From contig DATAOB010000044.1 in the NCBI GenBank assembly GCA_036265935.1, positions 8,753 through 72,752 on the forward strand: a stretch of DNA of 64,000 bases. Reading direction: 5' to 3'. The stretch's first letter is position 1, and the number at the start of each line of letters is the position of its first letter. This document shows, in pieces, positions 1 to 9,895 of this stretch. Both the position numbers and the translations under genes were made by a program. The stretch comes from JAFASC01 sp036265935. Its GTDB lineage: Bacteria; Pseudomonadota; Alphaproteobacteria; Rhizobiales; Beijerinckiaceae. Below the pieces are notes generated by a model that saw only the letters and a program-made list of their open reading frames with translations, was not told the DNA's origin and made no database searches.

Positions 1-2
1 GC

Positions 3-206
3 GAGCTTTCGTTGAACGCGGCTCGCCGCTTGCTCTCGACGATGCTGGGGCAGACCTTGGCGGGGGATGCGCCGCGTCACCGGCGCTACGAGCAAGCGTC
101 CGACGCGACATTGCTCGCCGGCCGCGAAAACGCGCTGCGGCGAGCGGGCTTGGCTCAAGCCGGCTCGCTTGCGGCGCGCGAGCGCCTGGCGCAGCAGCGC
201 TCTTAA
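3..206 (+). CDS. Partial C-terminus of an unidentified protein
   Basis: This frame is open from the left edge of the window to a TAA at 204-206 and gives about 67 Ala/Arg-rich residues. It is the tail of a gene that begins outside the window, or a chance GC-rich open frame. No motif is recognisable. It converges on the DUF1491 gene, leaving a 9-base gap, which fits a real gene end. A family assignment is not possible from what is visible. Confidence 0.35.
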   Translation, partial: ELSLNAARRLLSTMLGQTLAGDAPRHRRYEQASDATLLAGRENALRRAGLAQAGSLAARERLAQQRS

Positions 207-215
207 GCCGGCCTC

Positions 216-566
216 TTATTCCGCAAGATCGACGAAAAGACGTCCTTCGCGATCTTCAATCTCGACGATCCACAAATCGGGATCGAAATCGATCTCGCGC
301 TCCAGCCGCCGCTCCGCTTCATGCGGCTCGACCCATTCGTCGCGGTGAACGCGCGTGAAGACGCGGTCGATGCCGCGCTCGACGCTTTCGGCGAGCTCGG
401 TTTGCGGCGCCGGACCGAACAAAGCCGTGCGCCCGTCGAGACAATCGATTTTCACAAAAATCGCGCCGGCTTCCGCGGCGCCGCGCCGGCGCAGCACCGC
501 AAACGCGCCGTCACTGGCGACGCGGCGGATCAGGGCGGCGACGAAAATATCGGCGCGTAAGCGCAA
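216..566 (-). CDS. DUF1491 family protein
   Basis: A 116-residue protein of a small, uncharacterised alphaproteobacterial family. The start reads RLRADIFVAALIRR and is followed by a short beta-rich body and the end segment DLWIVEIEDREGRLFVD, both typical of DUF1491. The likely start is a TTG three bases beyond the TGA of the upstream peptidoglycan-binding gene, which suggests translational coupling. It is the last gene of a minus-strand group (kinase, peptidoglycan-binding protein, DUF1491). No catalytic residues are evident and its role is unknown. Confidence 0.8.
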   Translation of the reverse strand: MRLRADIFVAALIRRVASDGAFAVLRRRGAAEAGAIFVKIDCLDGRTALFGPAPQTELAESVERGIDRVFTRVHRDEWVEPHEAERRLEREIDFDPDLWIVEIEDREGRLFVDLAE

Positions 567-569
567 ATC

Positions 570-1211
570 TCACTCGATCGGCAATCCGGATCGCGCCGAA
601 ATCTCACGCAGCACTTTCGGCGTCAACTCGCCGTGCGCCGGCCAGCCACGCTCGCGCTCGAATTTCTCGATCGCCTGGCGCGTTGTCGCGCCGATGACGC
701 CGTCGGGGCGCAGCACGTAGCCGAGCTTCAACAGCGCCTTTTGCACGGTGAGAATGCGCGTGGCGTCGATCGCCGATGGGTTGATGGATGCGTTGTTTGC
801 TTGGGGTTGCGACGTGTTGCGGAGCATCTGCCCGATCGGGTCGCCGGCGTTCGTCGCAGGCGGCTCCGCATCGTGCGGGATTGCGACGGGACGCGCGGGG
901 ATCGCGACCGGCGATGCGGGTGCGTTGGCGGTTGGCGCGGCGCTGATCGAAGCGGGGCGGGGGATTGGCTTCGGAGTTTCGACTTGTGGGACGAGTGTGA
1001 TTGGCGTGCCGAACAACGGCGAGGGATGACGCGCGTTCTGAAAGATGAGCGCGTTGAAGAGGACGCCGGTCATCAGCGCCGTGAATATTGCCGCGGCAAA
1101 ACTCTCGATCGGCCGCTCGGCCAACGCGCCGAAGAGACGCGCGTGCAATCGTCGCGGCGATGCCGACTTCATTGCATCGGCACGCTGACGCGAATTCGCA
1201 ATTGCAGGCAT
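570..1211 (-). CDS. Membrane-anchored peptidoglycan-binding (PG_binding_1) protein
   Basis: About 213 residues. A basic N-terminus is followed by one membrane segment (roughly residues 38-57, AAAIFTALMTGVLFNALIF), a Pro/Ala-rich linker, and a C-terminal PG_binding_1 repeat (roughly residues 150-205) with the pattern VQKALLKLGY...DGVIGATTRQAIEKFE. The topology fits a single-pass inner-membrane protein whose periplasmic tail binds the cell wall. The start is uncertain: ATG at 1211 is used here, ATG at 1172 is possible, and a TTG at 1250 overlaps the end of the upstream kinase gene. None has a strong ribosome-binding site. It lies between the kinase and DUF1491 genes and is probably in one operon with them. 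Confidence 0.75.
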   Translation of the reverse strand: MPAIANSRQRADAMKSASPRRLHARLFGALAERPIESFAAAIFTALMTGVLFNALIFQNARHPSPLFGTPITLVPQVETPKPIPRPASISAAPTANAPASPVAIPARPVAIPHDAEPPATNAGDPIGQMLRNTSQPQANNASINPSAIDATRILTVQKALLKLGYVLRPDGVIGATTRQAIEKFERERGWPAHGELTPKVLREISARSGLPIE

Positions 1212-1242
1212 ATAGCGCAACTCGTTTGAGGGTGCGGCAATA

Positions 1243-3060
<1,818 letters not shown>

Positions 3061-3348
3061 GCAAACTCTCCCGGAGCGGCTTCTCGCGCGCTCGCGGAAG
3101 GCAGCCTCGCAGCGCGCCCTTAAGTGAAACCTAAATCGGCAGGGAAACAGCTTTGTTTCGGCGCGCACATGCGCGCCATGGTTTCGCGAACGTTGCCGCG
3201 GCGGGTGCAGCCCGATTGTAAACGGGACGTGAATGAAACGCGTCAACGGGCCGTGAACGAAACGCCTCGACTGCGCCGCTCTGTCTTGAGCCCGCGTCAA
3301 AACGCTTTTGCTTAGAATTCGAACGATCGGGATTCCAAGCAAAAGCTC
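3061..3348. promoter_or_regulatory. Divergent intergenic region with paired direct repeats
   Basis: This 288-base region separates the minus-strand kinase from the plus-strand DUF5330-like and sufE genes and must hold both promoters. It contains two imperfect 20-base direct repeats at 3222-3241 and 3246-3265, consensus ACGGG(A/C)CGTGAA(T/C)GAAACGC, with starts 24 bases apart. The spacing is compatible with a dimeric or cooperative regulator, but no known operator was recognised. Confidence 0.4.
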
Positions 3349-3609
3349 ATGTTCTTCATTCGCTGCGCCTTCTGGCTCACTATCGTGTTTTCGGCGCTGC
3401 CGTGGCCGCAGCGCGCGAACCTGCAGTCGCAGAAGCTGCTCGCCGATGCGGCGGCAAGCCTCATCCGCGCAGCAGGCGGGGAGGCCAATCTCTCGGCGCA
3501 ACAATGCCTCGCGACGCCGCAGGCCTGCGCCGAAGAGGCGAGGAAGTTGCAGGCTTTGTTTGAGGCCGCCGCCCAGGCGGAGTCGAAGCGCCCGCGCCCG
3601 GCTTCCTGA
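3349..3609 (+). CDS. Small exported DUF5330-like protein
   Basis: An 86-residue protein with an N-terminal hydrophobic signal or anchor (MFFIRCAFWLTIVFSALPW). The rest is short and Ala/Gln-rich with two cysteines (CLATPQAC). The start and size resemble the DUF5330 family found next to sufE in many Rhizobiales. It lies 43 bases before sufE in the same direction and may be cotranscribed with it. Its function is unknown; the family call rests on the N-terminus and context. Confidence 0.6.
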   Translation: MFFIRCAFWLTIVFSALPWPQRANLQSQKLLADAAASLIRAAGGEANLSAQQCLATPQACAEEARKLQALFEAAAQAESKRPRPAS

Positions 3610-3652
3610 GGCCCGCCTTTCTGAAGTCCTTCGGCCGGTCCATATAGGACCC

Positions 3653-4087
3653 ATGCAGATCGACGAGATCTTGGAAAATTTCGAATTTTTGGACGAGTGG
3701 GAAGACCGCTACCGCTATCTAATCGAGCTCGGCCGCACGCTCGAGCCGCTGCCGCCCGAGGCGCATAACGCCGCCAACAAGGTGCAGGGCTGCGCGAGCC
3801 AGGTCTGGCTCGAGACCAAGATCACCGGCGAGGCGGAGGGCGAGCCCGTCCTGCATTTCCGCGGCGACAGCGACGCGCATATCGTGCGCGGCCTCGTCGC
3901 GCTCACCTTGGCGCTTTATTCCGATCGGCCGGCGAACGAGATCGTCGCGACCGAGGCGGCGCCGATTTTCGACCGGCTCGGCTTTGCGCAGCATCTGACG
4001 CCGCAGCGTTCGAACGGCTTGCGCTCGATGGTCGAGCGCATCAAGGCGGAAGCCCGCGCCGCCGAGGCGGCGCAGCGCGTCGCCTGA
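3653..4087 (+). CDS. sufE: SufE cysteine desulfuration protein
   Basis: A 144-residue SufE-domain protein. SufE accepts persulfide sulfur from the cysteine desulfurase SufS and passes it to the Fe-S scaffold. The acceptor cysteine is near residue 47 in VQGCASQVW, the canonical SufE motif, and the C-terminal LxxQRSNGLRSMVERI segment matches the family. The start is the ATG at 3653; the open frame extends further upstream through the DUF5330-like gene but has no family similarity there. No other suf gene is present in this window. Confidence 0.93.
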   Translation: MQIDEILENFEFLDEWEDRYRYLIELGRTLEPLPPEAHNAANKVQGCASQVWLETKITGEAEGEPVLHFRGDSDAHIVRGLVALTLALYSDRPANEIVATEAAPIFDRLGFAQHLTPQRSNGLRSMVERIKAEARAAEAAQRVA

Positions 4088-4090
4088 GCC

Positions 4091-4931
4091 TCACTCCTCC
4101 GCGAAGACTTTCGGCCGGTAATCCTCGCTGCCCCAATGCAGGAGTTTTTTCGCCCGCGCCGGCCCGCGCGCCTCCGTCGCAAGCCCCTAATGCGCCGCAA
4201 GCCGCGCCAGCGCGATGCCGAGCACGACTTTTGCCGAGCGGGCCGGCCAGCGGTGCTCGGCCTCGACAATCTCCAGCCCTTTGAGGAAGCCGCAGACGTC
4301 GATGACGAGCGCGCCGAGCTCGGGGCCGAGCGCCTCCGAGCCACTGGCGCGCCGCGACCATGAGGTCGATCATGTGCATGCCGCGGTCGCCGAGCGCCGC
4401 GCCGCTGACCGGCGTCGACCAGTCGGAGGTGACGCGCGGCTGCAGGCCGGCGAGGGTGAAATCGTGGCGAAAGCGCTCGCCTGCCGCGAACGAAGCGGGA
4501 TCGAGCATGGCGCGGCCCGCGCGATCCTTGCGCCGCGCGAGCCAGGCGAGCGGGCTCTCCGCCTCGTTGCGCTTCACCGGGCCATGCGGCTCGATCACTG
4601 CCTCCTCGACCTCGCGGTGCTGGGCCTGGAATTGTTCCGGCTCCGGTGCGGCGCCGCGCTTTAGTTTCGCATGACCAGCTGCGGTGATTTCGAGGACGGG
4701 GCGTCCGGGCGTCTCGCGCCAGCGCGCGAGGTCTTGCGCGACGAGATGCGCGCCGGCGGCGGCGGGGAAATGGCCGCTGGCGAGGCTGACACCCCTACGC
4801 TTGGCGCTGACGGCGAGGAGACCGGGGCGCGGAATGTCGGTCGTGCGTGCCGAGGCGCCGGGCTCGGCAAGCGCGCGCAGCACCTCGCGGTCTGGCGCTC
4901 GATATCGGACGCGGTGGCGCGGGCTTCGCAT
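4091..4931 (-). pseudogene. DUF6456 family gene, frameshifted and interrupted by an amber codon
   Basis: The minus-strand frame beginning near 4931 encodes the DUF6456-type segment ESPLAWLARRKDRAGRAML...SFAAGERFRHDFTLAGLQPRV. Near 4345 the family sequence moves to another frame, which reads GALVIDVCGFLKGLEIVE...GWPARSAKVV-like sequence and then stops at a TAG (minus strand, near 4189-4191) in the context LAAH-stop-GLA. After that stop the same frame continues plausibly as GLATEARGP...LLHWGSEDYRPKVF to a TGA at 4091-4093. Two lesions, a frameshift and a nonsense codon (apparently a Tyr codon), therefore break the gene. The N-terminal boundary is uncertain and may hold another frameshift. The family is a lineage-typical putative DNA-binding protein of unknown role. 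Confidence 0.65.
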
Positions 4932-4940
4932 GCCGCGCCC

Positions 4941-5300
4941 TCATTGCGCCTCTCCCGAAGGTATGCATTGCGCGTGCAGCCGTAGCGCGCCTTCAAGGAT
5001 GCTGAGCGCGCGATCGAGAGAAAAATGGTCGCGCGCGTCCTCGATGCGGAAGCAGGCGTGACGAATAGTCGTGCGGTCGCGGCCGAAGGCTTCGCCAAGA
5101 TGGGTGTAGCTCAGGCCTAAGCCGACATGAGCGAGCTAGATCGCGATCTGGCGGGCGCGAGCGACTCGCTGGGTCCCGCGGCTTGCCGATTTCAACTTGC
5201 GGTACCCGCCAGTGACGCAGCGGCTGCGGCGCCGCAGAGCGCGGCGTGCGAGCGCTTCGGCAGCGCCGATGGAGAGGCAGGAAGGGGACTTGCTAGCATG
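4941..5300 (-). pseudogene. DnaA C-terminal-like helix-turn-helix protein, interrupted by an in-frame TAG
   Basis: One continuous minus-strand frame carries the domain-IV-like signature of DnaA: GLSYTHLGEAFGRDRTTIRHAC, then FSLDRALSILEGALR, ending at TGA 4941-4943. The part before it, VARARQIAI, is in the same frame but is separated by a TAG at 5136-5138 exactly where an aromatic residue normally stands (ARQxAxYLxH in relatives). Small stand-alone proteins with only this domain occur in many Rhizobiales. The start is unclear, with no good ATG. It lies beside the broken DUF6456 gene, so two adjacent regulatory-type genes are disrupted. Confidence 0.6.
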
Positions 5301-5372
5301 CAACTGCTCCTTGAGACGCCCGAACGAAGCAGGAATAAAGTCTCTTGTAAAGGGATAAAAGACTAACAGCGT

Positions 5373-5455
5373 CGTCATTGCGAGCGCAGCGAAGCAATCC
5401 AGACGACGATGCCGCGAGTGGATTGCTTCGTCGGCTTCGCCCCCTCGCAATGACG
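5373..5455. repeat. Interspersed palindromic repeat, copy 1
   Basis: An 83-base imperfect palindrome. The left arm begins CGTCATTGCGAGCGCAGCG and leads to AAGCAATCC; the right arm is GGATTGCTTCG...CTCGCAATGACG. It is non-coding, lies between the mucR gene and the broken HTH gene, and could fold into a long hairpin. A second copy lies at 12292-12392 in the opposite orientation. It resembles the dispersed palindromic elements common between genes in Bradyrhizobium-like genomes. Confidence 0.8.
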
Positions 5456-5465
5456 TCGAAGCGGA

Positions 5466-5888
5466 TTATTCCCCCCGGCGGCGCTGCTGGCCAAGCCCCA
5501 TCTGCTTCGCCAAATTGGAGCGCGCCTGCGCGTAGGCCGGCGCGACCATCGGATAGTCCGCTGGCAGACTCCATTTCTCGCGATATTCTTCCGGCGACAT
5601 GTTGTATTGCGTGCGCAAGTGCCGCTTCAGCGATTTGAATTTCTTCCCATCCTCGAGGCAGATGATGTAGTCGTTGTTGAGCGACTTCTTCACCGCGATC
5701 GCCGGGCGCGGAGCCTCGGACGAGACCGGCGCCGCGACGGCAGTGCCCGAGCTCACCCGCAGCAAGGCCGAGTGCACTTCCTGGATCAGGCCGGCCAATT
5801 CGTTCGCCGGCACGGGATTCTTGCTGACATAGGCCGAGACTATATCGGCGGCGAGTTCGATATAGTTGCTGCTCACTGATTCGCTCAT
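5466..5888 (-). CDS. mucR: MucR/Ros family transcriptional regulator
   Basis: A 140-residue MucR-type regulator. An N-terminal oligomerisation region (about 1-60) is followed by the prokaryotic zinc-finger-like DNA-binding domain: CLEDGKKFKSLKRHL...YNMSPEEYREKW, then LPADYPMVAPAY and GLGQQRR. In Rhizobiales, MucR controls exopolysaccharide, motility and symbiosis or virulence genes and binds AT-rich DNA. Here the metal-site positions read Cys, Asp, His, Gln (C-x2-D...H-x3-Q), so the site departs from canonical Cys2His2 and the usual last His is Gln. The gene is transcribed divergently from msrB. Confidence 0.9.
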   Translation of the reverse strand: MSESVSSNYIELAADIVSAYVSKNPVPANELAGLIQEVHSALLRVSSGTAVAAPVSSEAPRPAIAVKKSLNNDYIICLEDGKKFKSLKRHLRTQYNMSPEEYREKWSLPADYPMVAPAYAQARSNLAKQMGLGQQRRRGE

Positions 5889-6154
5889 CTATCGGACTTC
5901 TTTCGGGAACTGGCTAGCTGCAGGTAGCTGAGGGATTCGCGCGCATCTCATCTCGGCAGGAGTCGGTCTCGACCGTCCGGCCGCCCGTGAGAGAGGCGCG
6001 AATACGCGTGTAGCAAGCTTCCGAAGCGATTTCTACTGTCTTTTTACTGCCACGATCGGAGCTGTGCGCGGCCCGCTTAGGTCACGTCGGCGTGATCCGG
6101 GCTTGCGTGGGCCGCCCCGCCGCATAGGTTAGGGGCCAATCCCCGGAGGCGAAC
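5889..6154. promoter_or_regulatory. mucR-msrB divergent promoter region
   Basis: A 266-base non-coding region between the starts of mucR and msrB, expected to contain both promoters. MucR proteins commonly repress their own genes, but no specific site could be assigned by eye. A purine-rich CGGAGGCGAAC lies just before the msrB ATG and serves as its ribosome-binding site. Confidence 0.35.
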
Positions 6155-6571
6155 ATGACCGACATTGCCGAGCGCGCCAAGGTGGCAAAGAGCGATGCCG
6201 AATGGCGGCGCGAGCTGACGCCCGAGCAATATCATGTGACGCGCGAGCACGGCACCGAGCGCGCCTTTACTGGGCCCTATTGGGACGAGAAGCGGCGCGG
6301 CAGGTATACCTGCGTGTGCTGTGGCGCCGAGCTCTTTCATTCGCGGACGAAATTCGATTCCGGCACGGGCTGGCCGAGTTTCTTTGCCCCCGTCGTGCCC
6401 GATGCGATCGCGGAGCACGAGGACCGCTCCTGGCTGATGCGCCGGGTCGAGGCGCGTTGCGCCAATTGCAACGCGCATTTGGGCCACGTCTTTCCCGATG
6501 GTCCGGCGCCCACGGGTCTTCGCTACTGCATGAACGGCACCGCGCTGAAGTTCACGCCCGACGACAAATGA
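6155..6571 (+). CDS. msrB: Peptide-methionine (R)-S-oxide reductase MsrB
   Basis: A 138-residue MsrB that reduces methionine-R-sulfoxide in proteins. Two zinc-binding CxxC pairs are visible (CVCCG and CANCN), as is the catalytic cysteine motif GLRYCMNGTALKF. The substrate-site FDSGTGWPSFF and HLGHVFPDGP segments are typical. There is no signal peptide, so the protein is cytoplasmic. Its stop overlaps the ATG of the oligopeptidase B gene (ATGA), so the two are a translationally coupled operon. Confidence 0.95.
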   Translation: MTDIAERAKVAKSDAEWRRELTPEQYHVTREHGTERAFTGPYWDEKRRGRYTCVCCGAELFHSRTKFDSGTGWPSFFAPVVPDAIAEHEDRSWLMRRVEARCANCNAHLGHVFPDGPAPTGLRYCMNGTALKFTPDDK

Positions 6572-8763
6572 CCGCGCATCTCGATCTCGACGCGGCCGCC
6601 CCGCGCGCCGACGCGGCCGCCGGCCCGACTCCGCGCCTGCCCGCGCCGCCGGTCGCGCTGCGCCGGCCGCAGCGCCGGATCGTGCACGGCGTCGAGCTCG
6701 TCGATGAGTATGCCTGGCTGCGCGCCAACAATTGGCAGGAGGTGCTGCGCGATCCCTCCGCGCTTCCGCCGGAGATCGCCACGTATCTGCGCGCCGAGAA
6801 CGCCTATACCGACGCGGTGCTCGCGCCGACGCGCGATCTGCAGGCGCGTTTGCTGCGGGAATTGCGCGGCCGCATCAAGGAAGACGACAGACAGGTTCCC
6901 TGGCCGGATGGGCTGTTCGACTATTATTCGCGCTACCGCGTCGGTGGCCAGCATCAGATCATCTGCCGGCGCCCGCGCGATAGCGAGGCCGAAGAGATCC
7001 TGCTCGACGGCGACGCGCTCGGGCAGGGGAAGCCCTTTTTCGAGATCGGCTGCGCCGAGCATTCGCCCGATCATGCTTTGCTGGCGTGGAGCGTTGACGC
7101 GCGCGGCTCGGAATATTTTTCGATCCATGTGCGCGATTTATCGAGCGGCCGCGACCTCCCCGACGAAATCGTCAACACCAGCGGGCGCGTCGTCTGGAGT
7201 GCGGACTCGCGCGCCTTCTATTATGTGCACGTCGACGAAAACCATCGCACCGACCGGGTGTTTCGCCACCGGCTCGGCACGGATGGCGCGCAGGACGAAC
7301 TTATTCTCGAAGAGCTCGATCCGCGCTGGTTCCTCCATGTCCATCGTTCGCTCTCCGGCCGTTTCGCAATCGTCTCGATGCACGACCACGATTCGGCCGA
7401 ATGCCACCTGATCGACTTGCATGACGATCATGCGAAACCGCGGCTCGTCGCGGCGCACGAGCCGGGCGTGCGCTACGACGTCGGGCATCGCGGCGACTGG
7501 CTCTATATGCGCACCAATGCCGACGGCGCCGAGGATTTCAAGATCGTGCGCGCGCCGCTTGCCTCGCCGGCTCGCGAAAACTGGCGCGAGGTCGTCCCGC
7601 ATCGCCGCGGCCGCTACATCATTGCCGGTGCGGTCTATCAGGATTTCTCCGTCCGCCTCGAACGCGAGGACAGCCTGCCGCGCATCATCGTGCTCGACGA
7701 CCGCAATGGCGAGGAGCACGCGATTGCCTTCCACGAGGAGGCATATTCGCTCGACATCCATTCCGGCTACGAGTTCGATACCTCGATCCTGCGCTTCACT
7801 TATTCGTCGATGACGACGCCGGCGGAAGTCTACGATTACGACATGCGCACGCGCGCGCGGGTTTTGCGCAAACGCCAGGAGATTCCGTCAGGCCACGATC
7901 CCTCGCGCTATGTCACGCGCAGGCTAATGGCGAAAGCCGAGGACGGCGAGCTCGTCCCGGTGTCGCTTCTCGTGCGCGCCGATCTCGCCGGCAAAGGCCC
8001 GCTGCCGCTTTTGCTCTACGGATACGGCTCTTACGGCACGTCGATCCCCGCCGCGTTCAATGCCAATCGCTTCTCGCTGGTCGATCGCGGTTTTGCCTAT
8101 GCGATCGCCCATATTCGCGGCGGCACCGACAAAGGCTGGCATTGGTACGAGGATGGCAAGCTGCAACATAAGCCGAACACGTTTGCGGACTTTGTCGCTG
8201 CCGCGCGCCACCTGATCGCCGCGGAGTGGACCGACGAGAGGCGCATCATCGCGCAGGGCGGCAGCGCCGGCGGCTTGCTCATGGGCGCTGTCGTCAATCT
8301 CGCGCCCGAGCTTTTCGGCGGCATCATCGCCGACGTGCCGTTCGTCGACGTCGTCAACACGATTTTGGACGACACGCTGCCGCTGACGCCGCCGGAATGG
8401 CTCGAATGGGGCAATCCGATCACTGACGCCGAGGCGTTCAAGACGATGCTGTCCTATTCGCCTTACGACAACGTCGCGAAGAAATATTATCCGCCGATCC
8501 TGGCGATGGCCGGCGTGACCGATCCGCGCGTCACCTATTGGGAGCCGGCGAAGTGGGTGGCGAAACTGCGCGCCACCATGGCCGGCGGCGGACCGATTCT
8601 GTTGAAGACCAACATGGATGCCGGACACGCCGGCGCTTCCGGCCGCTTCGCGCGGCTTGAAGAAATCGCGCTGCAGCAGGCTTTTGCGCTGTGGTGCGTC
8701 GGCCTGGCCGATAGCGCCGCGAGACCCGGCGAGGAGCAGGGGCTGGCGGTGCGCGCGGCGTAG
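6568..8763 (+). CDS. ptrB: Oligopeptidase B-type S9 serine peptidase
   Basis: A 731-residue prolyl-oligopeptidase-family enzyme. The N-terminal part (about 1-430) corresponds to the beta-propeller that gates access, and the C-terminal alpha/beta-hydrolase domain carries the triad: Ser near 566 in GGSAGGLLMGA, Asp in GVTDPRV, and His in DAGHAGASGRF. Oligopeptidase B cleaves short peptides after basic residues. The LLYGYGSYG and HIRGGTDKGWHW segments are classic S9A markers. The ATG at 6568 overlaps the msrB stop; the longer open frame upstream is a shadow of msrB. No signal peptide is present. Confidence 0.93.
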   Translation: MTAHLDLDAAAPRADAAAGPTPRLPAPPVALRRPQRRIVHGVELVDEYAWLRANNWQEVLRDPSALPPEIATYLRAENAYTDAVLAPTRDLQARLLRELRGRIKEDDRQVPWPDGLFDYYSRYRVGGQHQIICRRPRDSEAEEILLDGDALGQGKPFFEIGCAEHSPDHALLAWSVDARGSEYFSIHVRDLSSGRDLPDEIVNTSGRVVWSADSRAFYYVHVDENHRTDRVFRHRLGTDGAQDELILEELDPRWFLHVHRSLSGRFAIVSMHDHDSAECHLIDLHDDHAKPRLVAAHEPGVRYDVGHRGDWLYMRTNADGAEDFKIVRAPLASPARENWREVVPHRRGRYIIAGAVYQDFSVRLEREDSLPRIIVLDDRNGEEHAIAFHEEAYSLDIHSGYEFDTSILRFTYSSMTTPAEVYDYDMRTRARVLRKRQEIPSGHDPSRYVTRRLMAKAEDGELVPVSLLVRADLAGKGPLPLLLYGYGSYGTSIPAAFNANRFSLVDRGFAYAIAHIRGGTDKGWHWYEDGKLQHKPNTFADFVAAARHLIAAEWTDERRIIAQGGSAGGLLMGAVVNLAPELFGGIIADVPFVDVVNTILDDTLPLTPPEWLEWGNPITDAEAFKTMLSYSPYDNVAKKYYPPILAMAGVTDPRVTYWEPAKWVAKLRATMAGGGPILLKTNMDAGHAGASGRFARLEEIALQQAFALWCVGLADSAARPGEEQGLAVRAA

Positions 8764-8823
8764 GGCGCGCTCCGGCATCGGCGCGTTGTCAGCGGCGACA
8801 GGCAACAATTGTGTCGCCGGCAA

Positions 8824-9756
8824 TCAGGTAAGCGGGATCGACAGCGCACGAAAATAGTTTGCCGGAACGTGATCGCGGACCATGCGCGGCAAAAGCACCG
8901 TGAAACGGTCGAGCAGCCGCGGTCCTATCGCGCGAAACAGCCGAAAAGATGCGAGCGAACGGATATCCGCGATCGCGCTGTCCAGCGCATCGCTGACTAA
9001 GTCTTGCCTGTCTTCCTCGCTGGTCGACAGGGGCGTGTCCGCATCAAATATGCCATCGCTGGGGCATACCAGCGAGCGGCCCACGTGACAGAACAATCCG
9101 CCGAGCCGGGGTGGCACATGGGCCACGATGTCGTCTCCATCGACGAGGCGGAACGTGCGTTCGGTGAGCGGCGCATAGTCGGCCTTGAACTTGGATCCGC
9201 CGGTGCGCGGACTGCCGAACGTGTAGACCGCGGTCGCCGTCACGCCGAGTTCCGATTGCGCGCGCGCCGCGGCATTGATCGCCAGCGCGCCGCCGAGACT
9301 ATGGCCGGTGAAGAACAGCGGCTGCTCGGGGGGCGGACGCGATTGAATGATCGCTTTCACTGTCGGCCATACGGTTCCCACGGCTGCGTGAAAGCCTTCG
9401 TGAAGGACATCGGGTTGGGGAAAGCCAACGGTGAAATCCGTGATCCAATCCTCAATTTTCAGCGGGTCCGTGCCGGCGAATGCGATGATTGTCGCATTGC
9501 GCCCGCCGGCAGCGACAAGACACGCACTCTTCGGCGGCAAACCCGTGACCGGATCGTTCATGGCGAATCCGCGTTTGATCATGCCCAGCTTCTCGATGAT
9601 ATTTTTGACCTTGGACTCGCTTGCGGTCTCATAGGCAAGCTGCGACATCCACATCATGGCTCGGGCATTGTCCAAGCTGAAATCGGAGCCGCCGGTGAAC
9701 TTGTTGAGGGCGTCAGGCGGATAGGCACTCGCCAGGATTTCGACAAGAAAGCTCAC
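8824..9756 (-). CDS. Class 3 lipase (alpha/beta hydrolase)
   Basis: A 310-residue Lipase_3 protein. The nucleophile elbow is GHSLGGALA (Ser near residue 153), preceded by the family motif IIAFAGTDPLKIEDWITDF that supplies oxyanion-hole residues. A candidate Asp lies in VDGDDIVAHVPP (near 208), followed by the family-typical FCHVGRSLV, and a candidate His lies near residue 295 (VRDHVPANYF). Such enzymes hydrolyse triglycerides or other esters; the substrate cannot be told. The start is a GTG at 9756 with GGGAGGA about ten bases upstream. No obvious signal peptide is present. Confidence 0.85.
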   Translation of the reverse strand: MSFLVEILASAYPPDALNKFTGGSDFSLDNARAMMWMSQLAYETASESKVKNIIEKLGMIKRGFAMNDPVTGLPPKSACLVAAGGRNATIIAFAGTDPLKIEDWITDFTVGFPQPDVLHEGFHAAVGTVWPTVKAIIQSRPPPEQPLFFTGHSLGGALAINAAARAQSELGVTATAVYTFGSPRTGGSKFKADYAPLTERTFRLVDGDDIVAHVPPRLGGLFCHVGRSLVCPSDGIFDADTPLSTSEEDRQDLVSDALDSAIADIRSLASFRLFRAIGPRLLDRFTVLLPRMVRDHVPANYFRALSIPLT

Positions 9757-9895
9757 GGGACGGTCCTCCCTGATCTGAACGTCGGTTGCGCTGGTCCCAC
9801 GACAATCGGGGTCCGAAATCCGGATTGAAAGCGGGCCCGAGACTATCGGCGAACTTCGCCTGAAACACCAGCGCCGTTCCGGCCCGCGCTTTTCG

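Noticed and set aside
3061..3654. N-terminal extension of the DivJ/PleC-type kinase frame (803-residue reading)
   Set aside because: The extension is Arg-rich low-information sequence antisense to the small exported protein and sufE start; a GTG at 3060 with GGGAGAG gives a normal kinase start.
4091..5300. Amber codon reassignment or pyrrolysine/suppressor system explaining in-frame TAGs
   Set aside because: TAG also ends apparently normal genes (for example the kinase at 1243), the same region has a frameshift, and no suppressor tRNA or pyl gene is seen in the window. Kept only as a test to run.
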